Below, piece after piece: positions 20,047-34,372 of a DNA stretch of 64,000 nt; the stretch's first letter is position 1, and each line of letters starts with the position of its first letter. Source of the stretch: Nocardia arthritidis NBRC 100137 (GTDB taxonomy: Bacteria; Actinomycetota; Actinomycetes; Mycobacteriales; Mycobacteriaceae). Location of the stretch: the NCBI RefSeq assembly GCF_001612765.1, contig NZ_BDBB01000013.1, positions 124,001 through 188,000 on the forward strand, in the 5' to 3' direction. The notes below the pieces were generated by a model. It was not told the DNA's origin and ran no database searches. It worked only from the letters and a program-made list of their open reading frames with translations. Position numbers and translations under genes: made by a program.

Positions 20047-20658
20047 TCGAGCTGTCCACGATTTCGTGCACATGTGTGAACAACCGGGTGAATCCGGTGG
20101 AACAACTCGAGGACCACTCGAGGATGAATCTGGGACAACTGCGGAACCTCCACAGACCCCTCGTGTTCATCCTCGAGACACTCCGAGGCCATCCCCACAG
20201 CGCCACGCCCCCTGAGCAGCGGATTCGGGCGCAGTCCACAGAATCCACAGTGCCTACTACTACTTCAGTTCTTCTCATTAGAGATCTCTCTTCAAAACAG
20301 GCTGTGTGGAAAGTCGGTCGGACGCCGCACCTTCGCCGGCCGGTCCCGGTCTCCGGCAAGGACGACGGGACGGAGGAGAGCTCGATCCATCGGTGCCGAA
20401 GCCGGATCGGCATCCGGCGTCCGTGCCCGCGGTATGCCCCGACTCGGTCCCGGTACCCCGCCTGCCCGTCCGCGCTCAGGACTCGCCTATTCGTGGCGCC
20501 GGAGGGTCGGGCTAGGTGCACGTCCCTCGCGCGGGTACGGTTTGATGTCTGTCGCCTGTGCCAGACTGCGAAGGCGGCCGATTCGGCAGGACCCTTTCGA
20601 GCACCGACACTGACGAGCCGACAACAGATCACGGAACCGGGAGAGGACAGATCGGGCG

Positions 20659-21834
20659 ATGGAGCTTGCAAGCATGAAGTTTCGGGTCGCCCGCGAGGAT
20701 TTCGCCGAGTCCGTCGCCTGGGTGGCGCGCAGCCTTCCGTCCCGGCCCCCGGTTCCGGTGCTCGGCGGTGTGCTGCTGGTCGCAGACGAGGACGGTCTGA
20801 CCGTCTCCGGCTTCGACTACGAGGTCTCCGCGCAGGTGCGGGTCGCGGCCGAGGTCGCAGGCCCTGGCCAGGTACTCGTCTCCGGTCGTCTGCTGGCCGA
20901 CATCACCAAGGCGCTGTCCAACAAGCCCGTCGACGTCTCCGTGGACGGCACCCGCGTGCTGATCACCTGTGGCAGCGCGAAGTTCTCGCTGCCGACCATG
21001 CCCGTCGAGGACTATCCCCAACTGCCCGAGGTGCCCCAGCAGACCGGTGAATTGAGTGTGGATGTCTTCGCCGAGGCCGTCGGGCAAGTCGCCGTCGCCG
21101 CCGGCCGCGACGACACTCTGCCGATGTTGACCGGTATCCGCGTGGAGATCGAGGGATCCAAGGTCGTTCTCGCGGCGACCGACCGATTCCGCTTGGCCGT
21201 CCGGCACATCGAATGGCAGCCCGCGCGCGCCGACATCGAGACTTCGGTGCTCATCCCGGCCAGGACGCTGTCGGAGGCCGCCAAGACGCTCGGGCCATCC
21301 GACGCGCCCGTTCAGCTGTCCCTGGGCACCGGTGCGGGGTCGGACGGCCTGCTCGGCATCGTGAACGCGGGCCGCCGGACCACCACCCGCCTGCTCGACG
21401 CGGAATTCCCCAAGTTCCGCCAGTTGCTCCCCAAGGAGCACACCTCCATCGCCACCCTTGCCGTCGCGGCGCTGACCGAAGCGATCAAGCGCGTCGCGCT
21501 GGTCGCCGAACGCGGCGCGCAGGTGCGGCTGGAGTTCTCCGCCGACGGCCTGCTGCTGTCCGCGGGCGGTGACGACGCGGGCCGGGCCGAGGAGTGGCTG
21601 GAGGCCGATTTCCGCGGTGAATCGCTGACCATCGCGTTCAACCCCGGCTACCTCATCGACGGCCTCTCCGCCCTGCACGCCGACCGGGTCACCTTCGGCT
21701 TCACCACCCCGAGCAGGCCTGCGGTGCTGCTGCCCGCCTCCGACGAAGAACCCGAGGTGCTCGACTCCGGAACGTTCGCGGCGTTGTCGAGCCCGTACAT
21801 CTATCTGCTGATGCCGGTCCGGCTGCCGGGCTGA
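20659..21834 (+). CDS. dnaN: DNA polymerase III beta sliding clamp
   Basis: A 391-residue clamp with the three-domain layout of the family. [16 protein letters not shown] is in domain 1, [17 protein letters not shown] in domain 2 and the C-terminus ends in the typical [13 protein letters not shown]. It tethers polymerase III to DNA. The ATG at 20659 is preferred; an in-frame ATG lies five codons later. recF follows after about 245 bases. Confidence 0.98.
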   Translation: MELASMKFRVAREDFAESVAWVARSLPSRPPVPVLGGVLLVADEDGLTVSGFDYEVSAQVRVAAEVAGPGQVLVSGRLLADITKALSNKPVDVSVDGTRVLITCGSAKFSLPTMPVEDYPQLPEVPQQTGELSVDVFAEAVGQVAVAAGRDDTLPMLTGIRVEIEGSKVVLAATDRFRLAVRHIEWQPARADIETSVLIPARTLSEAAKTLGPSDAPVQLSLGTGAGSDGLLGIVNAGRRTTTRLLDAEFPKFRQLLPKEHTSIATLAVAALTEAIKRVALVAERGAQVRLEFSADGLLLSAGGDDAGRAEEWLEADFRGESLTIAFNPGYLIDGLSALHADRVTFGFTTPSRPAVLLPASDEEPEVLDSGTFAALSSPYIYLLMPVRLPG

Positions 21835-21961
21835 TCGCCTGTGCATGACCTGGTTCCGTATGGCTCCGCGCCGCGTGGTCCAGCGCGGATGAACGGTGAT
21901 GCCGCTGGAAACTCCCCAGCGACGTCGGAGAAATCGGTTTACGCGCAGTTCGGGCCGCACT

Positions 21962-21970
21962 TTATCCACA
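21962..21970 (+). promoter_or_regulatory. DnaA box between dnaN and recF
   Basis: TTATCCACA is an exact DnaA box 117 bases before recF. GTTCCACAG follows a few bases later as a weaker site. Confidence 0.7.
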
Positions 21971-22078
21971 GGTGTTCCACAGGGCTGCCGCGCAGCGTAG
22001 GAAACCCGTCTCATGCGGCGACGATGTACCGACCGGCGGAAATGTCCGCTTCGTCCCAGGCAGGGGCGCGATAAGCGG

Positions 22079-23359
22079 ATGTTCGTCCGAACTCTTTCGC
22101 TGCGTGACTTCCGCTCGTGGGAGTATGCGGAGCTCGAATTATCCCCAGGTCGAACCGTTTTCTTGGGATCGAACGGCAACGGCAAGACAAACCTGTTGGA
22201 AGCGATCGGCTACCTTGCCACGCTCGGGTCGCATCGTGTCGCCTCGGAGGCTCCGTTGATCCGCACCGGGGCCGAGCGGGCCCGCGTCGGCGCAACGGTG
22301 GTCAACACCGGCCGCGAACTCCGCATCGATGTGGAGCTGAACCAGGGCAGCGCCAATCGCGCGCAGATCAACCGCTCACCGGTCCGCCGGACGCGGGAGA
22401 TCCTGGGGATTCTGCAAACGGTGTTGTTCGCGCCGGAGGATCTCGCGCTGGTACGCGGCGACCCGGGCGAGCGCCGTCGATTCATGGACGAGTTGTGCAC
22501 AACTCGCCTCCCCAGATTGGCCGCGGTCCGCGGCGACTACGACCGGGTTCTGCGCCAGCGCTCGGCACTGCTGAAAACGGCGGGGCGGCAATCTCGGTCC
22601 AAGGCCGATCTGAGCACCCTCGACGTATGGGACGGGCACCTCGCCGCACATGCGTCCATCCTGCTCGCCCAGCGGCTGCGGTTGGTGCACGAACTCGCGC
22701 CGTACCTGGCTCGGTCCTATGCTTCGATCGCCCCGGAGTCGCGCCCCGCTGCGATCGCATATCGCAGCGCCGCACTGCCCCCGGAGTTCCTGGACCCGGC
22801 CAGGGTGCCGCGTCCGGAGGATCCGGAGGAGCTGGAGGGAATCTTGCTGCGTGAGCTCGCCGCCGCGCGGCCGAAGGAACTCGAGCGCGGGGTGTGCCTG
22901 GTCGGTCCGCATCGCGACGAACTGGACCTGACGCTGGGGAATTCTCCCGCCAAGGGGTTCGCCAGTCACGGCGAGTCCTGGTCGTTCGCCTTGGCTTTGC
23001 GGTTGGGCGCGTTCGAACTGCTGCGCGCCACCGGTGCCGAACCGGTGCTGCTGCTCGATGACGTGTTCGCCGAACTCGACCGACGGCGCCGCGCCGCGCT
23101 GGCGGCCGTCGCGGCCGGCGCGGAGCAAGTGCTGATCACGGCGGCCGTGCCGGAGGACGTGCCCGCCGAACTCGCCGCCGTGCCGCTGCGGGTGGAAACC
23201 GCAGGCGGTCCCGACGGCCGCGTCTCCCGGATCGTCGCGGAGCACCCGTTGGGGAGCGAGGATCTCGGCGGCGAACGGGAGAACGACGAGGCCACGCGTC
23301 CGACGATCGAGAGCGAACGTGCTCCGGTCACCGGTCCGACGGAGTCGCGGGCGCCGTAA
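22079..23359 (+). CDS. recF: DNA replication and repair protein RecF
   Basis: A 426-residue SMC-like ATPase that loads RecA at gapped DNA. The start [14 protein letters not shown] and Walker [10 protein letters not shown] are clear, and Walker B is [11 protein letters not shown]. The last ~40 residues are a Glu/Arg-rich tail beyond the usual family end. It directly follows dnaN, without the gnd gene found between these genes in some related actinobacteria (recollection, not checked). The start at 22079 is chosen from homolog N-termini. Confidence 0.97.
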   Translation: MFVRTLSLRDFRSWEYAELELSPGRTVFLGSNGNGKTNLLEAIGYLATLGSHRVASEAPLIRTGAERARVGATVVNTGRELRIDVELNQGSANRAQINRSPVRRTREILGILQTVLFAPEDLALVRGDPGERRRFMDELCTTRLPRLAAVRGDYDRVLRQRSALLKTAGRQSRSKADLSTLDVWDGHLAAHASILLAQRLRLVHELAPYLARSYASIAPESRPAAIAYRSAALPPEFLDPARVPRPEDPEELEGILLRELAAARPKELERGVCLVGPHRDELDLTLGNSPAKGFASHGESWSFALALRLGAFELLRATGAEPVLLLDDVFAELDRRRRAALAAVAAGAEQVLITAAVPEDVPAELAAVPLRVETAGGPDGRVSRIVAEHPLGSEDLGGERENDEATRPTIESERAPVTGPTESRAP

Positions 23360-23719
23360 TCATCCACAGGGGGAGTGGACAGGTGATCCCAGCATCCACA
23401 TCCGTCGCTCCGGTCCACTACAGTGACGAGTCGTCGGTGCTGCCGATCGAGTTCTCCCCAGTTGAGACCGATTCCCCAACACCTGTGGAAAACTCGCCGG
23501 GTCAAGGGTGAACACTCCTGCGGGACTTGCTTCAGCAACAGCTGAGCAAGCTACCGGGATGATCCGGATATCCGGCGATATGGGCGGGGAACATATCGGT
23601 CCCCCGGCTGCCCGGGCTGGCGGAGCGCACGATTACCGGTACCGGCAACCTCGGGCAAAGGCTGGGGACAACTTGATCGAAACTGGGGACAAACTACCGA
23701 CTGCGGAGGGAGCGGGGCG
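23360..23719. other. recF-DUF721 intergenic region
   Basis: This 360-base stretch contains several CCACA/TGTGG words (23363, 23396, 23483) that may be weak DnaA sites. A 71-codon open frame from GTG 23508 overlaps the next start, but its composition is not protein-like and I do not call it. Confidence 0.6.
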
Positions 23720-24289
23720 ATGAACGATCAGCCCGCGGAGCCCGGACCCGCTGAATCCGCAGGAGCGCAGCCCGAATTGCGCGGCATCGACCTGGCCCGG
23801 CGCGCCCTCGAGGAAGCGCGCGCCGCGGCTCGGGCGAGCGGCAAGGCTGTCGGTCAGGGTCGTTCCTCGCCTCAGCGCAGGCTGCGGCCCGGCGCCCGCA
23901 GGCGCACCGGATGGTCCGGCGCCGGTCCCGACGAGCGCGATCCACAGCCGCTGTCCAGGCTGACCGGCTCGATCGCCAAGAATCGCGGTTGGTCGAACAA
24001 GGTGGCCGAGGGCATGGTCTTCGGCCGCTGGGCGGGAGTGGTGGGCGAGGACATCGCGGCGCACGCCACACCGATCACTCTGAAGGACGGCGTACTGAGC
24101 ATTTCCGCCGAGTCGACCGCGTGGGCGACGCAGCTGCGGATGCTGCAGAGCCAGATCCTGGCGAAGATCAATGCCGCGGTCGGCCAGGGCGTGGTGACCT
24201 CGCTGAAGATCTCGGGGCCTGCCGCGCCGAGCTGGCGCAAGGGTGAACGCCATATCAGAGGTCGCGGACCGCGCGACACTTACGGATGA
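23720..24289 (+). CDS. DUF721 (DciA-like) family protein
   Basis: A 189-residue protein equal in position to Rv0004. The N-terminal half is basic and disordered. The C-terminal half has the DUF721 pattern ([19 protein letters not shown], then [16 protein letters not shown] and a final RG-rich tail). DUF721 includes DciA, a helicase loader or operator in bacteria lacking DnaC, so a role with the DnaB helicase is likely by family. Location next to the origin agrees with that. Confidence 0.9.
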   Translation: MNDQPAEPGPAESAGAQPELRGIDLARRALEEARAAARASGKAVGQGRSSPQRRLRPGARRRTGWSGAGPDERDPQPLSRLTGSIAKNRGWSNKVAEGMVFGRWAGVVGEDIAAHATPITLKDGVLSISAESTAWATQLRMLQSQILAKINAAVGQGVVTSLKISGPAAPSWRKGERHIRGRGPRDTYG

Positions 24290-24339
24290 CCACCGCGGGC
24301 AGTATCTGATACTTGGTGTTACGTTTATCCGTAAAGCGG

Positions 24340-24355
24340 CGTTTCACGTGGAACG
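24340..24355. promoter_or_regulatory. Weak parS-like site upstream of the hydrolase gene
   Basis: CGTTTCACGTGGAACG keeps the TTTCACGTG core and differs from consensus at three bases. It is intergenic. If real, it is the only ParB site on the right side of oriC in this window. Confidence 0.5.
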
Positions 24356-24424
24356 CCCCGGTTCGACGTCGCGCCGAGAAGCTCGCGACGCCGGAGCGAA
24401 ATCGTCCGGGCAGAAAGAATTTCG

Positions 24425-25336
24425 ATGACGATCACCACGGCGGTCGGTCCATTTCCGGCGAGCGCGACCCGGATGGTTCGCCGGGGCGATGTCGAACTCG
24501 CGGTCTATGAATGCGGCAACCCCGACGGTGTACCGGTTCTGCTGATCCATGGCTGGCCTGATACTCATCTGCTGTGGAGCCGGGTTGCGGCCCGGCTCGG
24601 CGGCCGCCATCGCGTGATCGCCTTCGACAACCGGGGTGTGGGCAGCAGCTCGGCTCCGAGAGCGGTCGAGGACTATCGGATCGAAGAACTCGCGGCCGAT
24701 GTCCGCGCGGTCATCGACGTGGTCGTGCCCGGCGAACGGGTGCATGTTCTCGGGCACGACTGGGGTTCGGTGATCGGGTGGGAAGCGGCCGCCGCCGCGG
24801 ACGCCGCATCGGTGATCGCGTCCTTCACCTCGGTGTCCGGCCCCAATCTGGATTTCCTCGGCGCCTATCTGCGTGGTCCGCTCACCCCGGCGCGGCTGCG
24901 CGGCGCCCTGGTCCAAGCCGTGGCCTCCGCCTATACCGTCGCCTTCCAGATCCCCAAGTTGCCGGATCCGGTGCTGCGGGTGCTCGCCGGCCGCTGGCCG
25001 CGTTTCCTCGCGTTCTTCGACGGCCTGGACCCCGCACTGGTGGAAACGGCGCCTACGCTGCGCACCGATATGCTCAACAGTCTGAAGCTCTACCGTGCGA
25101 ACATCCGGACCCACCTGCGTCATCCGCGGCCTCGTCCTATCGAGGTACCCGTCCAGCTGATCGTCGCCACTGGCGACCGCGCCGTGCGGCCCGTGGCGAA
25201 CGCCGAGGCCGACCGGTGGGTGCCGCGTTTGACCCGGGTCGAGATCCCGGCGCGGCACTGGTCGCCGATCTCCCACCCCGCGGAACTGGCGCGCCACACC
25301 GCCGCGTTCATCGCCCGGGTCGACCTCCCGCGCTGA
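24425..25336 (+). CDS. Alpha/beta-fold hydrolase
   Basis: A 303-residue alpha/beta hydrolase of the epoxide hydrolase/haloalkane dehalogenase group. The oxyanion motif is LLIHGWPD and the nucleophile elbow is LGHDWGSVIG, with Asp rather than Ser as nucleophile, which fits epoxide hydrolase or dehalogenase. The last His is in PARHWSPISHP. It sits between DUF721 and gyrB, where mycobacteria have no gene, so it is an insertion into the core region. The substrate is unknown. Confidence 0.85.
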   Translation: MTITTAVGPFPASATRMVRRGDVELAVYECGNPDGVPVLLIHGWPDTHLLWSRVAARLGGRHRVIAFDNRGVGSSSAPRAVEDYRIEELAADVRAVIDVVVPGERVHVLGHDWGSVIGWEAAAAADAASVIASFTSVSGPNLDFLGAYLRGPLTPARLRGALVQAVASAYTVAFQIPKLPDPVLRVLAGRWPRFLAFFDGLDPALVETAPTLRTDMLNSLKLYRANIRTHLRHPRPRPIEVPVQLIVATGDRAVRPVANAEADRWVPRLTRVEIPARHWSPISHPAELARHTAAFIARVDLPR

Positions 25337-25506
25337 TCCGGGGCGGTGACCCGCCAACGCATCTCTCAGCCCACTTCTGATGGATCAAAACCGCCGGGAG
25401 GCGGAACCGAGTCGCCGAATTCCAATTTCTCGCATCCACGGCGCTGTGAGGGGTGTCGGAAGTGGGTTGTAAGTTGGGTGTACCAGTAGGATGGTGACGT
25501 AACTAG

Positions 25507-27681
<2,175 letters not shown>

Positions 27682-27733
27682 CCGGCGTGAGTTCACACAG
27701 CCCTGTTCACGCCAGGCCCGGTAAGGAGACCGC

Positions 27734-30253
<2,520 letters not shown>

Positions 30254-30292
30254 CCCATCAGCGGCGGCAACGAACGGACCCAAGGATTCCCA

Positions 30293-31555
30293 TTGACCAC
30301 TCCGAATCAGCCGAATGACGAGCGGCACCAGACGAACGGTGTGACCGAGCGGATCGCACCGTCACCGATCCCGCCGCGGCCGATCCCACGGCCGGTCGCC
30401 TCGGCCGAGAACGGTCAGCCCGGCGGCGGCCAGCAGAGCGGCGGGCAGCCGGTCGGTCACCCCGGTGGTGGCCAGGCCGGCGGGCACCCCGGTGGTGGTC
30501 AAGCCGGCGGGCACCCCGGTGGTGGCCAAGCCGGCGGGCACCCCGGTGGCGCGCAGCCGGGTGGTCACCCGGGCCAGCCGAACGGGCCGCAGTCCGGCGG
30601 GCACCCGGGCAACCAGCCCGGCGGCAACCAGCCGAACGCTCAGCCGCGCGAGATCCGCGACCAGCAGGGTGATTTCGCGCCGCAGCAAGGCGCTCCGGAC
30701 CAGGCGCCGGGCGGCGACGGCCAGGACCGTTTCGACCAGAAGACGACGCGGATGAACAACCAGGCCCCGCAGTCCGCGCCCGAGAGCGAGGACAAGCAGC
30801 CGGTCGGCGCCGCAGGCAACGGCGGACAACAGTCGCAGTACCAGGACGGGTGGGCGCAGCTGCCGCAGCGGGAGCCGCAGTCCAACCTGTACCGTCCCGG
30901 TCAGGCGCCGGTCACCGGACGCCCGAACTCCGGCGGTGGGGGTCTCGGCGGCGGCACGTCCAACGCACGCACCACCGCCGACCTGGCGGCCAAGGCGGCG
31001 CGCAAAGAAGCGGCCATGGTGAAGTCGGTCGGCATCGATGGGCCCACCCGCAGCATCGCGCGCCCGGAACTGATCAAGGACATGCCCGACCTGTCCGAGA
31101 TCCGGCATCCGCTGCCGCCGAACGAAGCAGGAGTTCCGCAGGCCGGGCCGGTTTCGCCCGCGGTTCCGGTCGCGGTCGCCGCGGTCGCCTCCGGGGAGCC
31201 GCTGCGGGCCACTGTGCAGATCCGGCGCATTGATCCCTGGTCGACGCTGAAGATCTCGCTCGTCATCAGCGTGGCGATGTTCTTCGTGTGGATGCTCGCG
31301 GTCGGCCTGCTCTACATCGTGCTCGAGGGCATGGGCGTGTGGGAGCGGCTGAACAACACCTTCACCGACATGGTGTCGCAGGACAGCGGCTCGGTGGGAC
31401 TGATCGACGCGGGCACCGTGTTCGGTTACGCGGGCGTGATCGGCCTGATCAACGTCGTGTTGTTCACCGCGCTCGGCACCGTCGGTACCTTCATCTACAA
31501 CCAGTGCTGCGATCTCGTCGGCGGTATCCAGGTCACCCTGGCCGACCCCGACTAG
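30293..31555 (+). CDS. DUF3566 membrane protein (Rv0007 type)
   Basis: A 420-residue protein directly after gyrA. Residues 1-300 are disordered, Gly/Pro/Gln-rich, with a nine-residue tandem repeat. The conserved C-terminal DUF3566 domain starts at RIDPWSTLKISLVISVAMF and has two membrane helices, ending GGIQVTLADPD as in Rv0007. The start is TTG 30293 with AAGGA upstream. The function is unknown; the strict link to gyrA in Mycobacteriales is conserved. Confidence 0.92.
   Translation: MTTPNQPNDERHQTNGVTERIAPSPIPPRPIPRPVASAENGQPGGGQQSGGQPVGHPGGGQAGGHPGGGQAGGHPGGGQAGGHPGGAQPGGHPGQPNGPQSGGHPGNQPGGNQPNAQPREIRDQQGDFAPQQGAPDQAPGGDGQDRFDQKTTRMNNQAPQSAPESEDKQPVGAAGNGGQQSQYQDGWAQLPQREPQSNLYRPGQAPVTGRPNSGGGGLGGGTSNARTTADLAAKAARKEAAMVKSVGIDGPTRSIARPELIKDMPDLSEIRHPLPPNEAGVPQAGPVSPAVPVAVAAVASGEPLRATVQIRRIDPWSTLKISLVISVAMFFVWMLAVGLLYIVLEGMGVWERLNNTFTDMVSQDSGSVGLIDAGTVFGYAGVIGLINVVLFTALGTVGTFIYNQCCDLVGGIQVTLADPD
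30452..30559 (+). repeat. 27-bp coding tandem repeat in the DUF3566 gene
   Basis: Four consecutive 27-base units encode copies of GGHPGGGQA. The second and third units differ at a single base, so this tract is young and likely to vary in length between strains. Confidence 0.85.
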
Positions 31556-31571
31556 CAAGCCAGCGTTCCGG

Positions 31572-31613
31572 ACGGCCGGTACCCGCCACCATAGGACGGG
31601 TGCCGGCCGTTTC
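31572..31613 (+). terminator. Terminator after the gyrBA-DUF3566 genes
   Basis: A 14-bp stem (31572-31585 with 31597-31610, one G-T pair) has an 11-base loop and is followed by TTT. It ends 93 bases before tRNA-Ile. Confidence 0.8.
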
Positions 31614-31705
31614 ATTGGCGCAGGTCTTCTACCAGCCGTTTTGGTTCATCGGAGAACTGTTGTGTAGTCTCTACACGTTGTTGTTCACGCGAACAGCACC
31701 ACTAC

Positions 31706-31779
31706 GGGCCTATAGCTCAGGCGGTTAGAGCGCTTCGCTGATAACGAAGAGGTCGGAGGTTCAAGTCCTCCTAGGCCCA
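31706..31779 (+). tRNA. ileT: tRNA-Ile (GAT)
   Basis: A 74-nt cloverleaf: acceptor GGGCCTA/TAGGCCC, D-loop CTCAGGCGGTTAGAG, anticodon loop CTGATAA (anticodon GAT), T-arm GGTTCAAGTCC and discriminator A. CCA is not encoded. The 3' side borders an integrase remnant, so it is the likely attachment site of an integrative element. Confidence 0.97.
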
Positions 31780-31902
31780 CCCAAGAACCTGCAGGTCAGG
31801 GCCACATTTGCCGCTCCAGGCACCCGTGTTATGTGACTGTGGTGTCACAGCAGGTCTTTGACCCGCATCTCGAGGCGTTTCCGACCCAGGAGACACCTTC
31901 AC
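31780..31902. other. tRNA-Ile to integrase spacer
   Basis: The 123 bases contain GTGACTGTGGTGTCAC, an imperfect palindrome at about 31832-31847. From about 31850 onward they match the copy near 58968. The spacer may hold the left attachment site of an element integrated at tRNA-Ile. Confidence 0.5.
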
Positions 31903-32661
31903 ATGTTCACCCCACGCCCCCGGCGCCGCTCCGACGGTTCCATCGCCTGGCAGGTCCAGTTCGAGTACGACGACGAGGACGGCGTTCGTCGCCGCTCCTC
32001 GGAAACCTTCGACGACTTCGCGCCCGCGGAACGCTGGGCCGGACTCGTCGATCGCATCGGCGTCCACGAGGCTTTGAAAGTGCTGGAAGTCCAGCGCCGT
32101 GATGGCAGCGGCGTCCGCCTGACCGACTGGCTGACCCGCTACACCGAGCGGCTGCGCGGCGTGTCGGAGCCTGTCCGGCGCAAGTACCACGCCTACATCC
32201 GCAACGACATCGCGCCGTTCTTCGGCGACATCACCGTCGACGCCGTCACCCAGGACCTCGACGCCGCGTGGATCGTGTACCTGGAACAGGACAAGGGCAA
32301 CGCGCCGAAGACCATCCACAACAAGCACGGCTTCCTGTCGGGCGGGCTGCGGGCGGCCACGCTGGAACGACCGGAGCCACTGACCGCCTACAACCCGTGC
32401 ACGGGCATGCGGCTGCCCCGCCACGACGCGCCCGAACTCGATATCTTCGACAACGACGAGTGGGAACTGTTCGAGCAACTGCTCGGACAGCGGTGGCGCG
32501 CGCTTGCGGAGTTCGGCCTGGTCTCCATGGCCCGGCCGAGCGAGATCTTCGCCCTGCTGGTCGGCGATATCGAGCCCGAGACCGGCGCGGTGCGCATCAG
32601 CAAGGCGTGGAAGGACGGCGGCAGCCGCCTGAAGCTCGGCAAGCCCAAGTTCCACCAGTGA
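31903..32661 (+). pseudogene. Truncated tyrosine-recombinase integrase
   Basis: The 252 codons start at ATG 31903 with AGGAG nine bases upstream. The sequence follows an actinobacterial phage integrase: N-terminal arm (RRRSDGSIAWQVQFEYDD), SAM-like core-binding domain (DWLTRYTERL...YIRNDIAPFFG) and the start of the catalytic domain with the first Arg (SMARPSEIFALLVGD). It stops at RLKLGKPKFHQ before the HxxR and Tyr motifs, so it cannot be active. It lies next to tRNA-Ile, the usual place for such an integrase. Confidence 0.85.
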
Positions 32662-32662
32662 C

Positions 32663-33013
32663 GTGGACGAGCCGGCACGGCTCGAACGCCGCTACCGTCG
32701 ATACTATCGAGACAAAGTCGTCAAAGCGCAGATCAAATGGTTCAGCCCTGGTGAAGAGAACCGGGGGGCCCGGACCGCCTGGGACAACATCGTGACCGCG
32801 ATCGAGACAAGTCTTACCGCTCGTGAGCCCGAGCTCGGTTTGGAAATCGCGGCCGGCCTGGTTGCCCTTCCCATAGTCAAAGGTTCGCCCCGAGAAATAC
32901 GCCGCTGGACCGAACGACGCTTACAGGCGACTCGGGCGAAAGCGTCACAACCTACCGAACTGCAGACAGCGGCTATGACGATGCTCGGGTGGCTTTTCGG
33001 TGCTGCAGAATGA
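32663..33013 (+). pseudogene. Fragment of an AfsR/LuxR-type ATPase regulator
   Basis: The 116 codons resemble the segment after the NB-ARC ATPase of large AfsR/LuxR-like regulators: RRYRRYYRDKVVKAQ, AWDNIVTAIETSL, ELGLEIAAGLVALP and a REIRRWTERRL helix. Neither an ATPase before it nor a DNA-binding domain after it is present. It joins directly to the integrase remnant and is probably junction debris. The family assignment is by pattern and moderate. Confidence 0.5.
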
Positions 33014-33035
33014 AAACGACGAGGCTGACCGCATA

Positions 33036-33255
33036 CCGTGACGGTGCACGAACGCCGCTGCCTGTGGTACGGAGCGTTCCGCTCCCAGCCCGTCTGAGTG
33101 CTGGTTGTGCGCGAACCCCGGCCGCCCCGGACTGGCGCTACTGACCACCGACACCACCACTGCGGCAGCCGAACTCATCGCCCGGTATTCCGCCCGCTGG
33201 TCGATCGAGGTCGCATTCTTCGAACCAACGACGGGGGCTGGTCGCCGTCGCTGAG
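33036..33255 (+). pseudogene. Remnant of a DDE transposase
   Basis: In two frames this stretch encodes RCLWYGAFRSQPV and then GRPGLALLTTDTT followed by AELIARYSARWSIEVAFFE. The YxxRWxIE pattern carries the catalytic Glu of DDE transposases of the IS701/IS4-like type. A frameshift near 33097 and loss of both ends show that it is dead. Confidence 0.65.
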
Positions 33256-33354
33256 TCACGTCTCCGCGGCTTTCTGGGCCGGGTGTGGCAATGGCAGGAT
33301 TCGCCTGGTATATGTCATTGCTGCCATCACGACGCCTGGTGAAGAATCAGCCGC

Positions 33355-34344
33355 ATGGTCGAGCAGCGTACGTGTCGTCGCGTCGTCTTCCTGGTCTTTC
33401 CGGGTGTACAGGCGCTTGATCTGGTGGGCCCGATGGAGGTCTTTCATGGCGCGAGCCAGATGGTAGGCGGGGCTTACGCGGTAGAGATCGTCGCGGGCGG
33501 GGCGCAGCCGGTAACGTCGTCCAACGGTCTGTTGATCCAGCCGACCGTCGACTTCGCGCACTGCAGAGGCCCGATCGACACGTTGCTGGTCGCTGGGGGA
33601 CTGCCTGGTGCGAGAGCGGCAGAGCACGATGAGGAGCTCATATCCTGGCTGCGATCGGCGGCGCGGCGGTCACGTCGTGTGGGGTCGGTCTGCAATGGTG
33701 CCTTGCTGTTGGCGCGGGCGGGCGTGCTGGACGGGCGCCGGGCCACCACCCACTGGTCGGCGTGCGAGGAACTTGCCTGCCGGTACCCACAGGTCGCAGT
33801 AGAAGGTGATCCGATCTTCGTCCGGGACGGCAGGGTGTGGACGTCTGCGGGCGTGACGGCCGGGATGGATCTGGCGCTGGCACTGGTCGAGGATGATCTG
33901 GGCCGTGCGGTGGCGTTGGAGATCGCCCGCTGGTTGGTGTTGTTCGTGCAGCGGCCTGGTGGTCAGTCGCAGTTCAGTGCCCAACTGGCCGCTCAACGGG
34001 CCGAACGCAGACCACTGCGCGAACTGCAGGCGTGGATCACGGACAACGTGGCCGCGGATCTGCGCGTCGAGATCCTGGCCGAGCGCGCCTGCATGAGTCC
34101 CCGGCACTTCGCGCGTGCTTTTCGCCAGGAGGTTGGTGTGACACCGGCTGCCTATGTCGAGATGGCCCGTGTCGAGATCGCCCGTCAGGCTTTGCTCGAC
34201 ACGGACGCTTCCATTGATGCCGTCGCTGCACGCTGTGGCTTCGGAACGCCCGAGACGATGCGGAGGGCCTTTCACCGACGCCTGGGTGTCGGTCCCGCCG
34301 ACTACCGAGCCAGATTCCGTCTAACGCACGGTGCGACCGCGTGA
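33355..34344 (+). CDS. GlxA-family transcriptional regulator (DJ-1/PfpI domain plus AraC HTH)
   Basis: A 329-residue regulator. The N-terminal DJ-1/PfpI-like domain covers about residues 8-175 (FPGVQALDLVGPMEVF; nucleophile elbow VCNGALLLARAG). The C-terminal AraC helix-turn-helix pair covers about residues 225-325 (EILAERACMSPRHFARAF; AARCGFGTPETMRRAF). Such proteins sense small metabolites and activate nearby genes. The next gene is a stand-alone DJ-1 protein, its probable target. The start at ATG 33355 lacks a strong ribosome site. Confidence 0.92.
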   Translation: MVEQRTCRRVVFLVFPGVQALDLVGPMEVFHGASQMVGGAYAVEIVAGGAQPVTSSNGLLIQPTVDFAHCRGPIDTLLVAGGLPGARAAEHDEELISWLRSAARRSRRVGSVCNGALLLARAGVLDGRRATTHWSACEELACRYPQVAVEGDPIFVRDGRVWTSAGVTAGMDLALALVEDDLGRAVALEIARWLVLFVQRPGGQSQFSAQLAAQRAERRPLRELQAWITDNVAADLRVEILAERACMSPRHFARAFRQEVGVTPAAYVEMARVEIARQALLDTDASIDAVAARCGFGTPETMRRAFHRRLGVGPADYRARFRLTHGATA

Positions 34345-34372
34345 GCTGGCACCCAAACACGAAGGAGTAATG

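Larger units (their letters stand above)
19822..20658. other. Replication origin oriC (dnaA-dnaN intergenic)
   Basis: The region contains near-consensus DnaA boxes: TTGTCCACC at 19877, CTGTCCACG at 20052, CAGTCCACA at 20232 and GAATCCACA at 20241. It also has many TGTGGA half sites, nine CTCGAG palindromes within about 350 bases, and an AT-richer stretch at about 20250-20300 that could be the unwinding element. The position between dnaA and dnaN is the standard actinobacterial origin. No gene is seen. Confidence 0.9.

Noticed and set aside
19905..21050. Long + frame across oriC into dnaN
   Set aside because: It crosses the origin repeats and then runs out of frame with dnaN; no homolog-like sequence.
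23508..23723. 71-codon frame overlapping the DUF721 start
   Set aside because: The coupling overlap is suggestive, but the sequence is not protein-like and has no known neighbour of this kind in relatives.
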